Source of the DNA: Gemmatimonadota bacterium
Lineage (GTDB): Bacteria > Gemmatimonadota > Gemmatimonadetes > Longimicrobiales > Gaopeijiaceae
NCBI GenBank assembly: GCA_016209885.1
Contig: JACQVF010000005.1
Span: forward strand, 1 to 56,401
Length of the DNA: 56,401 bases
Direction of reading: 5' to 3'
The notes beneath the pieces are model-generated. The model was not told where the DNA came from and made no database searches. It was given only the letters and a program-made list of their open reading frames with translations. This document shows, in pieces, positions 44,684-52,902 of this stretch. A program made the translations under genes and the position numbers. Numbering within the stretch: position 1 is the first letter of the stretch; each line of letters starts with the position of its first letter.

Positions 44684-46166
44684 GATCGTCACGGTGAACC
44701 CCGATCTCGCCGCAACCCGAGCCCCCGACGAGCACGCCACGCTCGTCGAACGCGTAGACATCATCAAGGCGATGGTCTACGGAGGCGGCCGTCGGGGTCG
44801 TCCGCGCCTCCTCCGGTGGGGGATGAGCCGGGTCCAGCAAGAGACGGTGCTGCGGACCCTGGACACGACACCCGAGCACGAGAAGCGGGAGCTCGCCTGG
44901 ATGTTGATCGCCCAGGGTCTCGACACGCGGCTCGTGGGTCGGCTCGGCGGATCGTTCAATCGCGCGTATCGCGCCTTCGTAAGAGAGTGGGCGCCCGATC
45001 TGCGAAGGGCCCGCGACCTCCGGCGGATCGCGCCGTATTCCCTGGGAGGCATTCCGAAAGAGATCGCGGCAAAGGACGTTGGCGACGTGATCACCGGCGG
45101 GCTTCGACGGCTGCCGTGTGGGATCCGCGGCCACGACACCATCCTGGTACAGGCGGGCGCGCGACGAGCCTTCGTGACGACCATGGACGGCTGGATCTGG
45201 AGGGTGGCTCTGGACAACCCGTCGGCGGAGCCGTTCGTCCGGACGCCTCTCATGCCGGCGGGAATCGTAGAGGACCCTAACGACTCCGATCGGCTCTACT
45301 TCTGCTGCTGCCGTCACTCGGGCCAGGTCTACCCGACGGAAGAGCGTGGAGGCATCTACACTCTGACGATCTCCAACCGGGCCATCCAGCGCCTGGTGGA
45401 CCGTGTGCCGAACCCGCCGATCATCGGCGGGGACGTCACCGAGGGTATCGTCTACTCGGGAACAGAGCGCCTGGACCTGCCTATCGCATCGCTGAGCCCA
45501 TCCAATAGCCGTCCGGCATGCTACTTCAACGACGTGGCGATCAGCGGCGACGGTCGCCTCCTGTTCTGCACGGAATCGTCGCCCGACACGTCGATGGGGT
45601 CCGAATCGGAGCCGGAGGCCATTACCTTGGCGCGAAACGGCCTGCTGTGGCGCGTCGACCTGGAAGGGCGGAGCATCAGCCTCGCCGCGCAGAACTACGC
45701 CTTTACAGACGGGATCCTCGCGGAGGGCAATGGGGAATCGGTGCTCATGAGCGAGCTCACGCGCTTCCGGATCCTCCGGCTCCGCCTTGACGGGCCCGGG
45801 GCCGGACGGGACGAAGAGCTATGGCGTGATCTTCCGGGCATGCCCGACGGCATGCATCGGGACGAGGACGGGAGGATCTGGGTCGCTCTCCTCTCGAAGC
45901 GGACCGCCTTCGAGAACTGGCTGCACAGGAACCCCTGGTGCAAGCCGCTCCTCCTCTCGCTGCCCGTCAGCCTGCCCGCGCCCGGGGCGACGGGATTCCT
46001 CGTCCTGAGTCCCGATGGCAGCGAGCCCGTCTATTTCGCCATGTACTCAGGAAAGAAGCTGCGCGATGTCTCGGCGGTGGCCGCAACGTCGACAGGCATC
46101 TTTCTGGCTAGCTTCAACCCGAACAATCGGGGGCTCAACCGGATCGATCCTTCTCTGTTCGCCTAG
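44676..46166 (+). CDS. strictosidine-synthase/SMP-30-like beta-propeller
   Basis: A 496-residue protein. The N-terminal 140 residues are helical and not recognised. The rest is a six-bladed propeller of the strictosidine-synthase-like/gluconolactonase group: CYFNDVAISGDGRLLFCTES, MSELTRFRILRLRLDG and LPGMPDGMHRDEDGRIWVAL. This family includes lactonases and esterases. ATG 44676 lies inside the end of the fusion gene, so translation is coupled. The product may act on the ketone or lactone formed by the GMC domain; that is inference. Confidence 0.8.
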   Translation: MGRIVTVNPDLAATRAPDEHATLVERVDIIKAMVYGGGRRGRPRLLRWGMSRVQQETVLRTLDTTPEHEKRELAWMLIAQGLDTRLVGRLGGSFNRAYRAFVREWAPDLRRARDLRRIAPYSLGGIPKEIAAKDVGDVITGGLRRLPCGIRGHDTILVQAGARRAFVTTMDGWIWRVALDNPSAEPFVRTPLMPAGIVEDPNDSDRLYFCCCRHSGQVYPTEERGGIYTLTISNRAIQRLVDRVPNPPIIGGDVTEGIVYSGTERLDLPIASLSPSNSRPACYFNDVAISGDGRLLFCTESSPDTSMGSESEPEAITLARNGLLWRVDLEGRSISLAAQNYAFTDGILAEGNGESVLMSELTRFRILRLRLDGPGAGRDEELWRDLPGMPDGMHRDEDGRIWVALLSKRTAFENWLHRNPWCKPLLLSLPVSLPAPGATGFLVLSPDGSEPVYFAMYSGKKLRDVSAVAATSTGIFLASFNPNNRGLNRIDPSLFA

Positions 46167-46170
46167 AAAC

Positions 46171-46284
46171 TATGGAAGGGCCAACCTCCTGGACTGACCG
46201 TGGGTTAGCATGCCCCGGTGGGCGGGAGTGCTAGAGCCACATGCGACATCTCGCGTCGCAACAGATGGGGGCAGCCCTTCCATA
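46171..46284. repeat. 114-bp element with 11-bp terminal inverted repeats
   Basis: TATGGAAGGGC (46171-46181) is perfectly inverted at 46274-46284. It begins 4 bp after the propeller gene stop and contains no frame. It may be a miniature inverted-repeat element or a long terminator. No clear target-site duplication was seen. Confidence 0.5.
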
Positions 46285-46364
46285 ATCTCTAGGTAGGTAG
46301 CAGCTCGCTGAGGAACTTGAGCGGGGCGCGCGCCTGGGGTTCACTCCCTGGCGCTCGCGCGCCC

Positions 46365-46393
46365 GAGACCCCGAGACCCCGAGACCCCGAGAC
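46365..46393. repeat. 8-bp tandem repeat GAGACCCC
   Basis: GAGACCCC occurs three times, plus a five-base partial unit, in the leader of the alpha/beta hydrolase gene. It ends about 24 nt before the start, next to the GGGAGG ribosome site. Confidence 0.85.
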
Positions 46394-46417
46394 AGGAAAG
46401 GTAGGGAGGCGCTTCCT

Positions 46418-47485
46418 ATGGCCATGCTGTCCACCCTCATGCCCGGCGCCATCGTCGAGCGAACCCCGCGTCCGCTTCGCACCGGCCCCGCTCAGGTCTT
46501 CCCCTGCGTGACGGCCGACGGTGTGGAGCTCCGGCTCACGCGCTACCAGGGTGGTGTCAAGGGGCCGGTCATTCTTGCGCCCGGGTTCGGGACGTCCACA
46601 CTCGCGTTCGTCATCGACACGGTCGACACGAACCTGACCGAATTTCTGTACGCCCAGGGCTACGACGTGTGGCTGCTCGACTACCGGGCGAGCCCCGCGC
46701 TGCCCGCCGCCCATACGCAGTTCACGCTGGACGACATCGCCCGGCTGGACTACCCGGCGGCGGTCGCCAGGGTTTGCGAGATCTCGGGTGCGGAAACGGT
46801 GCAGATCCTCGGCCACTGCGTCGCGTCCGCCACGCTGCTCATGGCGTTGCTGGCCGGGCTCGAGCACGTCCGCTCCGCCATCTGCTCGCAGTTCCTGGCG
46901 TACGTGGTGCCGCCCGTCTTGAACGAGCTGAAAGCCGACGCGCGGCTGGCCCGGCTGTTCAAGGCGATGGGGGAGCGGTGGATGTCCAGCGACTACACGG
47001 GCAGCGTCGGAGACCGGATCGTCAACGAGCTGATGGTGCTCTATCCCACGCAGGAGCGATGTTCCCGCCCGGTATGCCGGCGCATCCTCTTCATGTACGG
47101 TGAGGTCTTCAAGCATCTCCAGCTCAACCTGGCGACGCATGATGCGATTCCCGAGATGTTCGGCCTGGGGAACATGAGCGCCTTCGAGCATCTGACCACC
47201 ATCATTCGCCGCGGGCGGCTTGTGGATTCCCACGGACATGACGTCTATTTGCCGAACGTCAGGAATGTGCGCGCCCCGATCGCGCTGCTGCAGGGTGACC
47301 AGAACCACATCTTCCTCAAGAAGGGGGGCGAGCTCACGTACGACTGGCTGTGCCGGAACAACGGCGCGGACCGCTACGCCTTCCATGTAGTACCGGGCTA
47401 CAAGCACATGGACTGTTTCATCGGCGAGAACGCGTGCTGGGACGTCTTTCCCGTCATCGGCGCGGAGCTGGACCGCTGCAACTGA
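46418..47485 (+). CDS. alpha/beta hydrolase, PHA-synthase-like, usual partner of GMC oxidases
   Basis: A 355-residue alpha/beta hydrolase. The nucleophile elbow is LGHCVAS with Cys134 (a GxCxA box, as in PHA synthases), the acid is probably in LLQGDQN, and the His in GYKHMDCF. The sequence (GVELRLTRYQGG, DTVDTNLTEFLYAQGYDVW, HMDCFIGENA) matches the C-terminal half of GMC-oxidoreductase/hydrolase fusion proteins as I recall them. Here the two halves are separate genes, 1.7 kb apart. GGGAGG precedes ATG 46418. The TPR gene follows after 7 bp. Confidence 0.83.
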   Translation: MAMLSTLMPGAIVERTPRPLRTGPAQVFPCVTADGVELRLTRYQGGVKGPVILAPGFGTSTLAFVIDTVDTNLTEFLYAQGYDVWLLDYRASPALPAAHTQFTLDDIARLDYPAAVARVCEISGAETVQILGHCVASATLLMALLAGLEHVRSAICSQFLAYVVPPVLNELKADARLARLFKAMGERWMSSDYTGSVGDRIVNELMVLYPTQERCSRPVCRRILFMYGEVFKHLQLNLATHDAIPEMFGLGNMSAFEHLTTIIRRGRLVDSHGHDVYLPNVRNVRAPIALLQGDQNHIFLKKGGELTYDWLCRNNGADRYAFHVVPGYKHMDCFIGENACWDVFPVIGAELDRCN

Positions 47486-47492
47486 CTACAAC

Positions 47493-49319
47493 TTGAGGGC
47501 CGCCATTAGCCGTTTCGTCTTCCGGGAGCTGAAGCGCCGGCGCGTCTTCCGTGGCGCGGGCGTATACGCGGGGACGGCGTTCATCGTCGTACAGGCGGCG
47601 GCCATCGTGATCCCGGCGCTGCACCTCCCGGATTGGAGTCTCACCTTCGTGGTCGTCCTTGCCATACTGGGCTTCCCGATCGCCGTGGTCCTGGGGTGGA
47701 TGTACGACCTCACCTCGGAGGGGATCCAGCGGACCCGGCCCCTCGTTTCCGAAGACGCCGTGCCCCTCCCCGAGCCGTCTGCCTCCGTAGGCCGGCGGGT
47801 CGTGCTGGTAGCGGGCTACATGGGCCTGGGAGCCATGGTGGGGATCGTGACGTTGGCCGTGTACTTCAGCGCCCGGTCGGACAGCGGTCCGGCGGGCTCT
47901 TCCGCGGGCAGCCGCTCCATTGCCGTGTTGCCGTTTCGGAACCTGAGCTCCGCGGACGATCAGGAGTACTTCGCCGATGGCATGACGGAGGAGCTCATCA
48001 ATGCTCTGGCGAATCTGCCGGGACTGCGGGTCGTGGCCCGGTCGTCGGCCTTCGCCTACAAGGGGAGGAGCCAGGATGTCCGGGAAGTGGGCGAGGAACT
48101 GGGGGTCCGCACGATCCTGGAGGGGAGCGTCCGCCGGGAGGGAGACCGCCTCCGGCTCACCGTCCATCTGGTCGATGTCGAGAGCGGGTACGAGATCTGG
48201 TCCCAGCGGTTCGATCGCACGATCCAGGATGTCTTCGCCATCCAGGAGGAGATCGCCGGGGCGGTGGCGGACCGGGTGAGACGGCAGACGGGGGATGCAC
48301 GCGGCGAGTTCGTCATGCGCCGCTCGACCGAGGACGTGGAGGCCTACCAGCTCTATCTCCAGGGCCGTTTCCACTGGAACCTGCGGACGCCGGAGGGGAT
48401 GCGGGAGGCCATCGACTTCTTCCAGCTCGCCCTGGCCCGCGATTCCCTCTACGGGCTCGCCTACTCTGGCCTCGCCGACGTGCTCATCGGGTTGAGCCTG
48501 TTCGGTGTGCTGCCTGCCGAGCAGATGATGCCGAAAGCGGAAGCGGCTGCGCTGCGGGCCGTGACCGTGGATCCGTGGCTTGGCGAGGCGCACGCGTCGC
48601 TGGCGCACATTTACGAGTACTACCGGTACGACTGGGAGGCCGCGCAGCGCGAGTATGAGAAGGCCGTGGAGCTGAATCCCACCTACGTGGACGCCCACTC
48701 GTGGCGCGGCCAGTTCCTGGTGCACGCGGGACGCTTCGACGAGGGTCTGGCCGCGCTGAGGCGGGCGGTCGCGCTCGAGCCACTCCACATCCCGGGCCGC
48801 TTCACTCTGGCGATGGGCCTCTACAACGCGCGTCGGTTCGACGAATCGATCCTCGAGTCCCGGCAGATCCTCGAGATGGTGCCGAGCTACTGGCCCGCCA
48901 GCCTGTTCCTGGCGTTCGCCCTCGTGGAGGAGAGCAGGATCCAGGAGGCCCTCGCTGCGGTGGACGCAGCCGAGCGGCTCGTCGGGCCGCTGCCCTTCCT
49001 CGAAGTCGCCCGGGGGTACGCCCATGCCCGGGCCGGGCGAGAACGCGAGGCCCGCCTCTCCCTCGCACGGTTGGAGGAGGTGGCGAGGCACCAGTATGTG
49101 CAGGCCCAGAACTTCGCCGTACTTCTGACGGCGCTGGGAGAAGAGGACCGGGCCATGGACTACCTCGAGCAGGCCTACCGCGAGCGCTGGCCCCTCCTGC
49201 ACAGCATCCGGGTCGCCCCGCTCTGGGACGAGCTGCGAGGCCACCCTCGATTCACGGCCCTGGAGAAGACGTTGGGCTTCTCGGCCGCGGGATCCGGAGG
49301 CGGCCAGAAGCGCGCGTGA
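47493..49319 (+). CDS. TolB/FlgO-like TPR signalling protein
   Basis: A 608-residue membrane protein. The N-terminal 140 residues contain three membrane helices and a short cytoplasmic start (VFRELKRRRVFRGAGVYAG). A FlgO/TolB-N-like domain follows (SIAVLPFRNLSSADDQEYFADGMTEELINAL; the residues after GSR). About six TPR repeats reach the C-terminus (AIDFFQLALARDSLYGLAY, AQREYEKAVELNPTYVDAH). The usual cyclase or kinase output domain is missing. It starts at TTG 47493, 7 bp after the hydrolase stop, so it may be the regulator or scaffold of the cluster. Confidence 0.82.
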   Translation: MRAAISRFVFRELKRRRVFRGAGVYAGTAFIVVQAAAIVIPALHLPDWSLTFVVVLAILGFPIAVVLGWMYDLTSEGIQRTRPLVSEDAVPLPEPSASVGRRVVLVAGYMGLGAMVGIVTLAVYFSARSDSGPAGSSAGSRSIAVLPFRNLSSADDQEYFADGMTEELINALANLPGLRVVARSSAFAYKGRSQDVREVGEELGVRTILEGSVRREGDRLRLTVHLVDVESGYEIWSQRFDRTIQDVFAIQEEIAGAVADRVRRQTGDARGEFVMRRSTEDVEAYQLYLQGRFHWNLRTPEGMREAIDFFQLALARDSLYGLAYSGLADVLIGLSLFGVLPAEQMMPKAEAAALRAVTVDPWLGEAHASLAHIYEYYRYDWEAAQREYEKAVELNPTYVDAHSWRGQFLVHAGRFDEGLAALRRAVALEPLHIPGRFTLAMGLYNARRFDESILESRQILEMVPSYWPASLFLAFALVEESRIQEALAAVDAAERLVGPLPFLEVARGYAHARAGREREARLSLARLEEVARHQYVQAQNFAVLLTALGEEDRAMDYLEQAYRERWPLLHSIRVAPLWDELRGHPRFTALEKTLGFSAAGSGGGQKRA

Positions 49320-49523
49320 CGGCGCAGGGCCGCGACCGCGAGCGTCGCCGCCTGGCCGCTGCAACCTTTGAGCAACCCGCGACCGGCGCCGCGGTCCCTC
49401 TCATCCGTGCCCTCAGGAGCGCCCACGGGATGGTCACCGTGTAGGCGGCGTGTAGGACGACGGCGACCGCGGGGGTCCGAAGCGCGTTCCGGACGCGGAC
49501 CGAGCGCGGCACGGTTCGTGGCG

Positions 49524-50058
49524 TCAGAAGGCGACCATCTGCGTGGCTTTGACGATGATGCTGCGGCCGGGCACCGGCGCGTCGGGCCCCGTGATGCGCT
49601 CCTCGTTGTAGACCAGGTAGAGGTCGCTCAGGGGGCCGTGCAGCAGGTTGAAGCGCACGTTCGTGTCGAAGAGCCGTTGCTCGGGGTCGTACTGGGCGAG
49701 GGCGTCCACGAACATGCGGGTGGTGAAGGAGTAGTTCGTGCGCAGGGTCCAGAGCGTCTTCGTGAACTCGGCGCGCGGCAGGTCCAGCTCCCCGGCCGTG
49801 CGTTGCAGCCCGAGCGTGGCCTGGAAGTGGTACGAGGGCCGGGCGGTCAGCGTCGCGTTGATCGTGCGCTGCCTGCCGCTCCAGAGTCCACCCGTGATTC
49901 CTGCGAGAGTGACGGAGAGCGGGCGGCTCGGGTCCGAGCTCGTCCGCAGCGCGTACTCGCTCCAGCCGTAGCTGCCGGCGGGGATCGGCGCGACGCCCCT
50001 CTGGATGCGGAACGGCTGCGTAATGACCTGGAACTGGGGGTTGACCGAGAGCTCAAGA
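49524..50058 (-). pseudogene. 3' remnant of a DUF5916 outer-membrane barrel gene
   Basis: The minus strand is open for about 178 codons and reads strands of the DUF5916 barrel: QFQVITQPFRIQRGVAPIP, SYGWSEYALRTSSDPSRPL, LFDTNVRFNLLHGPLSDLYL and a C-terminal MVAF. Intact relatives are about 700-900 residues with an N-terminal CBM9-like domain. Here the frame runs, without a start codon or ribosome site, into the promoter region of the methyltransferase gene. The 5' part is absent from this window. The sole in-frame ATG (49715) would give just the last 63 residues. Confidence 0.65.
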
Positions 50059-50075
50059 GAAGACTTGCCGCTTCC

Positions 50076-50105
50076 TTGACCTCCGCATCCGGGAGTCTCT
50101 ACATT
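50076..50105 (+). promoter_or_regulatory. putative promoter of the methyltransferase gene
   Basis: TTGACC (50076-50081) and TACATT (50100-50105) are 18 bp apart. The predicted transcript start nearly coincides with ATG 50111, so the mRNA might be leaderless, or translation starts at ATG 50162. The boxes lie at the truncated end of the DUF5916 remnant. Confidence 0.4.
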
Positions 50106-50110
50106 GCGCC

Positions 50111-50971
50111 ATGCCTCCGAGTGCGCGTACGGGCGCGGAGCCTCCGCGTTCTGCGCCCTCGATGCTCGATCTGGTCCGGCTGAGTCCCAAGACGCTGTTC
50201 CCGCCTGGAGGCAAGGAGCTTTACCGGCACATCGCGCTCCTGACGGAGCTGTCGCCCGGCGACGAGGTGCTCGTGGCGGCGTGTGGACAGGGCATCAGCC
50301 TCGAGTATTTCGTCGAAGAGTTTGACGTCGTGGGCTCGGGGGTCGACTTCGACGCCGAGATGATCGAGGTGGCGGAGGGGCGTGCGAAGGCGGCGGGGCG
50401 GAGCGATCGGCTGCATTTCCAGGCTGCGCCGCTGGGCGATCTTCCTTACCGGGACGGCGTCTTCACGGTATCCATCGGGGAGCTCGGGCTCACGGCTCGG
50501 GCTGACCCGGAGACCGCGGTCCGGGAGCTCGTGCGCGTGGCGAAACCGGGCGGGGAGGTAGTGCTGATCCAGCTGGTCTGGACGGCGCCGGTGGAGGAAG
50601 ACCGGCGCGACATCCTGATCGAGCACCTGGGGACGCGGCCGCTCATGCTGGTGGAGTGGAAGAAGCTTCTCCGGGAGTGCGGGGTGGTGGGCCTCCACGT
50701 GGAGGACTGGTCGGATCAGGAGACGACGTTTCGCCCGCACGTGAAGCTTCCGTTCCGGGACTTCGGGGAGCTGTTCACGGCGTGGGAGAGGCTGGCGATC
50801 CTCAGGCGGGCGTGGGGGCGTTGGGGCTGGCGCGGAGTCAGGGACGCACTGGCGCGGGAAGAGGAGGTGCACCGGCTGCTGACGCGGGAGCGGCTGCTGG
50901 GGCTCACGCTGATCAAGGGGAGCAAGTGGCAGGAGCCGAGGGGTGACGGGTCCGGCGGCCCTGCTGAGTGA
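50111..50971 (+). CDS. class I SAM-dependent methyltransferase
   Basis: A 286-residue (or 269 from ATG 50162) methyltransferase. The SAM motif I reads EVLVAACGQGISLEYF, motif II-type VVGSGVDFDAEMIEVAEGRA, and post motifs include LGDLPYRDGVFTVSIGEL and ELVRVAKPGGEVVLIQ. Substrate unknown; the layout resembles small-molecule methylases of the UbiE type. Neither start has a strong ribosome site. The gene end overlaps the M24 peptidase start by 29 nt, so both are probably coexpressed. Confidence 0.83.
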   Translation: MPPSARTGAEPPRSAPSMLDLVRLSPKTLFPPGGKELYRHIALLTELSPGDEVLVAACGQGISLEYFVEEFDVVGSGVDFDAEMIEVAEGRAKAAGRSDRLHFQAAPLGDLPYRDGVFTVSIGELGLTARADPETAVRELVRVAKPGGEVVLIQLVWTAPVEEDRRDILIEHLGTRPLMLVEWKKLLRECGVVGLHVEDWSDQETTFRPHVKLPFRDFGELFTAWERLAILRRAWGRWGWRGVRDALAREEEVHRLLTRERLLGLTLIKGSKWQEPRGDGSGGPAE

Positions 50972-52154
50972 GGCGAGCCTCCCGGAGGTCCGGGACGCGC
51001 TGGCGGCGGTCGAGCTGGACGGCTGGCTCCTGTCCGATTTCCGGGGGCGCAACCCGGTGGCCGCCTCGCTCCTGGGGCTCAAGCCGCTGTCTCGCCGCTG
51101 GTTTGCGCTGATTCCGCGGGAGGGCGAGCCGCGCGCGCTGATTCACGCCATCGAGCAGGGTCCGTGGCGCTCCTGGCCGTGGCGCAAGCGCGTCTATGCG
51201 GGATGGCGCGAGCTGGAGTCGGGGCTCGAGGAACTCCTGTCCGGTTGCCGCCGCGTCGCCATGGAGGTCTCGCCGCGCTCGGGGGTCCCCACTGTGGATC
51301 TGGCGCCGGCGGGCGTCGTGGAGCTCGTACGGGGCCTCGGCAGCGAGGTCATGAGCTCGGGCGAGCTGGTGGCACGCTTCCATTCGCGCTGGACGCCGGA
51401 CCAGCTCGCGGGACACCGCGTCGCCGCCGTGGCGCTGGCGGAGGTCGCGGCGGACGCGTTCGATCGGGCCGCGGCGGGCGTGGCGGGAGGGCGCCCACTC
51501 ACGGAGGGCGAGCTCACGGCGTGGGTGCGGGGAGCGCTGGCAGCCCGCGGCGCGGGTGTGGGCGCAGACTGCATCGTCGCGGTCGCCGAGCGGGCTTCGG
51601 ACCCGCACTATGCGCCGGAGGGCCGGGGGGCCGAGATCGGGGCAGGGCAGCTCCTTCTCATCGACCTCTGGGGAAAGGTATCGGAGGACGGGGTGTTCGC
51701 GGACCAGACGTGGATGGGGTTCCTGGGAGAGCGGCCGCCGGACGATGTGCTTCGTCTCTGGAACGCGGTCCGCGAGGCGCGCGACGCGGGCGTCGCGTTT
51801 CTCGAGGTGCGGGCTGCGGCGGGCGCTCTGGTGTGTGGATACGAGGTGGACGATGTGGTGCGGGACGCGATCCGCGCGCGGGGCTACGCTCAGTACTTCG
51901 TGCACCGGACGGGCCATTCGATTGACCGGGAGCTCCACGGCAGCGGCGTGAACCTGGATCACTTCGAGACGCGGGATGAGCGCAGGCTCATCCCCGGCAC
52001 GGGGTTCAGCATCGAGCCCGGGATCTACGTTCCCGGGGTGGTGGGTCTCCGGAGCGAGATCAACGTGTACTGGAGCGAGCGTGGTCCGGAGGTGACGACG
52101 CCGAACCCGCAGGTGGCGATCCGCACCCTTGCTATGCGGTCCGGCACCGCATAG
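50943..52154 (+). CDS. M24-family metallopeptidase (Xaa-Pro aminopeptidase-like)
   Basis: A 403-residue pita-bread-fold enzyme with a creatinase-like N-domain (about 1-150). All five dimetal ligands appear to be present: LLLIDLWGK, GVFADQTWMG, FVHRTGHSID, FSIEPGIYVP and LRSEINVYW. It should remove N-terminal residues next to proline or act on a related substrate. AGGAG lies 8 nt before GTG 50943. It overlaps the methyltransferase gene. Confidence 0.88.
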   Translation: MTGPAALLSEASLPEVRDALAAVELDGWLLSDFRGRNPVAASLLGLKPLSRRWFALIPREGEPRALIHAIEQGPWRSWPWRKRVYAGWRELESGLEELLSGCRRVAMEVSPRSGVPTVDLAPAGVVELVRGLGSEVMSSGELVARFHSRWTPDQLAGHRVAAVALAEVAADAFDRAAAGVAGGRPLTEGELTAWVRGALAARGAGVGADCIVAVAERASDPHYAPEGRGAEIGAGQLLLIDLWGKVSEDGVFADQTWMGFLGERPPDDVLRLWNAVREARDAGVAFLEVRAAAGALVCGYEVDDVVRDAIRARGYAQYFVHRTGHSIDRELHGSGVNLDHFETRDERRLIPGTGFSIEPGIYVPGVVGLRSEINVYWSERGPEVTTPNPQVAIRTLAMRSGTA

Positions 52155-52181
52155 GGGCCCGTCGGCTGCAGGAGGCGCGAC

Positions 52182-52892
52182 GTGGAGCGGGCGCAGGAGC
52201 CGCGCGTGCAGCCGGACGCAGGCGCGGGCGCGGGGCGCGCGGGGGCCGCGGGACGGGCGAGGGGGCTGCGCCTGTTTGGCGTCCTGCGTCGGCGGCCCTT
52301 GCTGCCGGGTTCCCCTGGCGACGCGGCGGCACTGGTCCAGATCGCGCACCGGGACATCACGGCGCTGCTGCGGCCGGAGCCGTTTGTGCTGCCGGCGGTG
52401 ACGGGGGATGCGGTTGCCGAGCATCACCGTATCGTGGAGCGAGCGATGCGCCGCTCGGCGATCCTTCCGGCGCCGTTCGGCGTCGTGTTTCGCGATGCCG
52501 CCACCGTTGCCGCGTTCCTGGCCGCCGAGTATCTCCGGCTGGACGAGGGGCTCGACTACGTGGAGGGGCACTGGGAGCTGCGCCTCGACCTGCGCTTTCG
52601 CCATTCCACGGAAGCGCGTGGGGCGGGGGGGGCGCCGTCGGTCGACCTGGGCGTCTTCGCAGACAATGTCTATGTCGAGCTGGGGTATGCGGCCCGTGCG
52701 GCGGTCCGCTTCGAGGCGGGGCCGGACACGATCCTCAGCGCGGCGTTCCTGGTGGAGCGGCGCCGCTGGCGCGAGTTCCTGGAGCACGTTCACCACCTGG
52801 AGGGTGAGTGTCCGGAGGTCGTGGCCGGGACGTCGGGCCCGTGGCCGCCGTACGACTTCGTGCGCATGACGCCGCGCGCGGCCGGCGAATGA
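52182..52892 (+). CDS. GvpL/GvpF-like gas-vesicle protein, orphan
   Basis: A 236-residue protein. The family markers are EHHRIVERAMRRSAILPAPF, FGVVFRDAATVAAFL, DYVEGHWELRLDLRF, a second ferredoxin-like part with AAFLVERRRWREFLEHV, and the C-terminal GPWPPYDF. GvpF/L proteins are essential minor parts of gas vesicles. No gvpA or other gvp gene is in the window, so the role is uncertain. An Ala/Gly-rich stretch of about 25 residues at the start is not part of the family. GGAGG precedes GTG 52182. Confidence 0.75.
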   Translation: MERAQEPRVQPDAGAGAGRAGAAGRARGLRLFGVLRRRPLLPGSPGDAAALVQIAHRDITALLRPEPFVLPAVTGDAVAEHHRIVERAMRRSAILPAPFGVVFRDAATVAAFLAAEYLRLDEGLDYVEGHWELRLDLRFRHSTEARGAGGAPSVDLGVFADNVYVELGYAARAAVRFEAGPDTILSAAFLVERRRWREFLEHVHHLEGECPEVVAGTSGPWPPYDFVRMTPRAAGE

Positions 52893-52902
52893 TCCACCGG
52901 GA

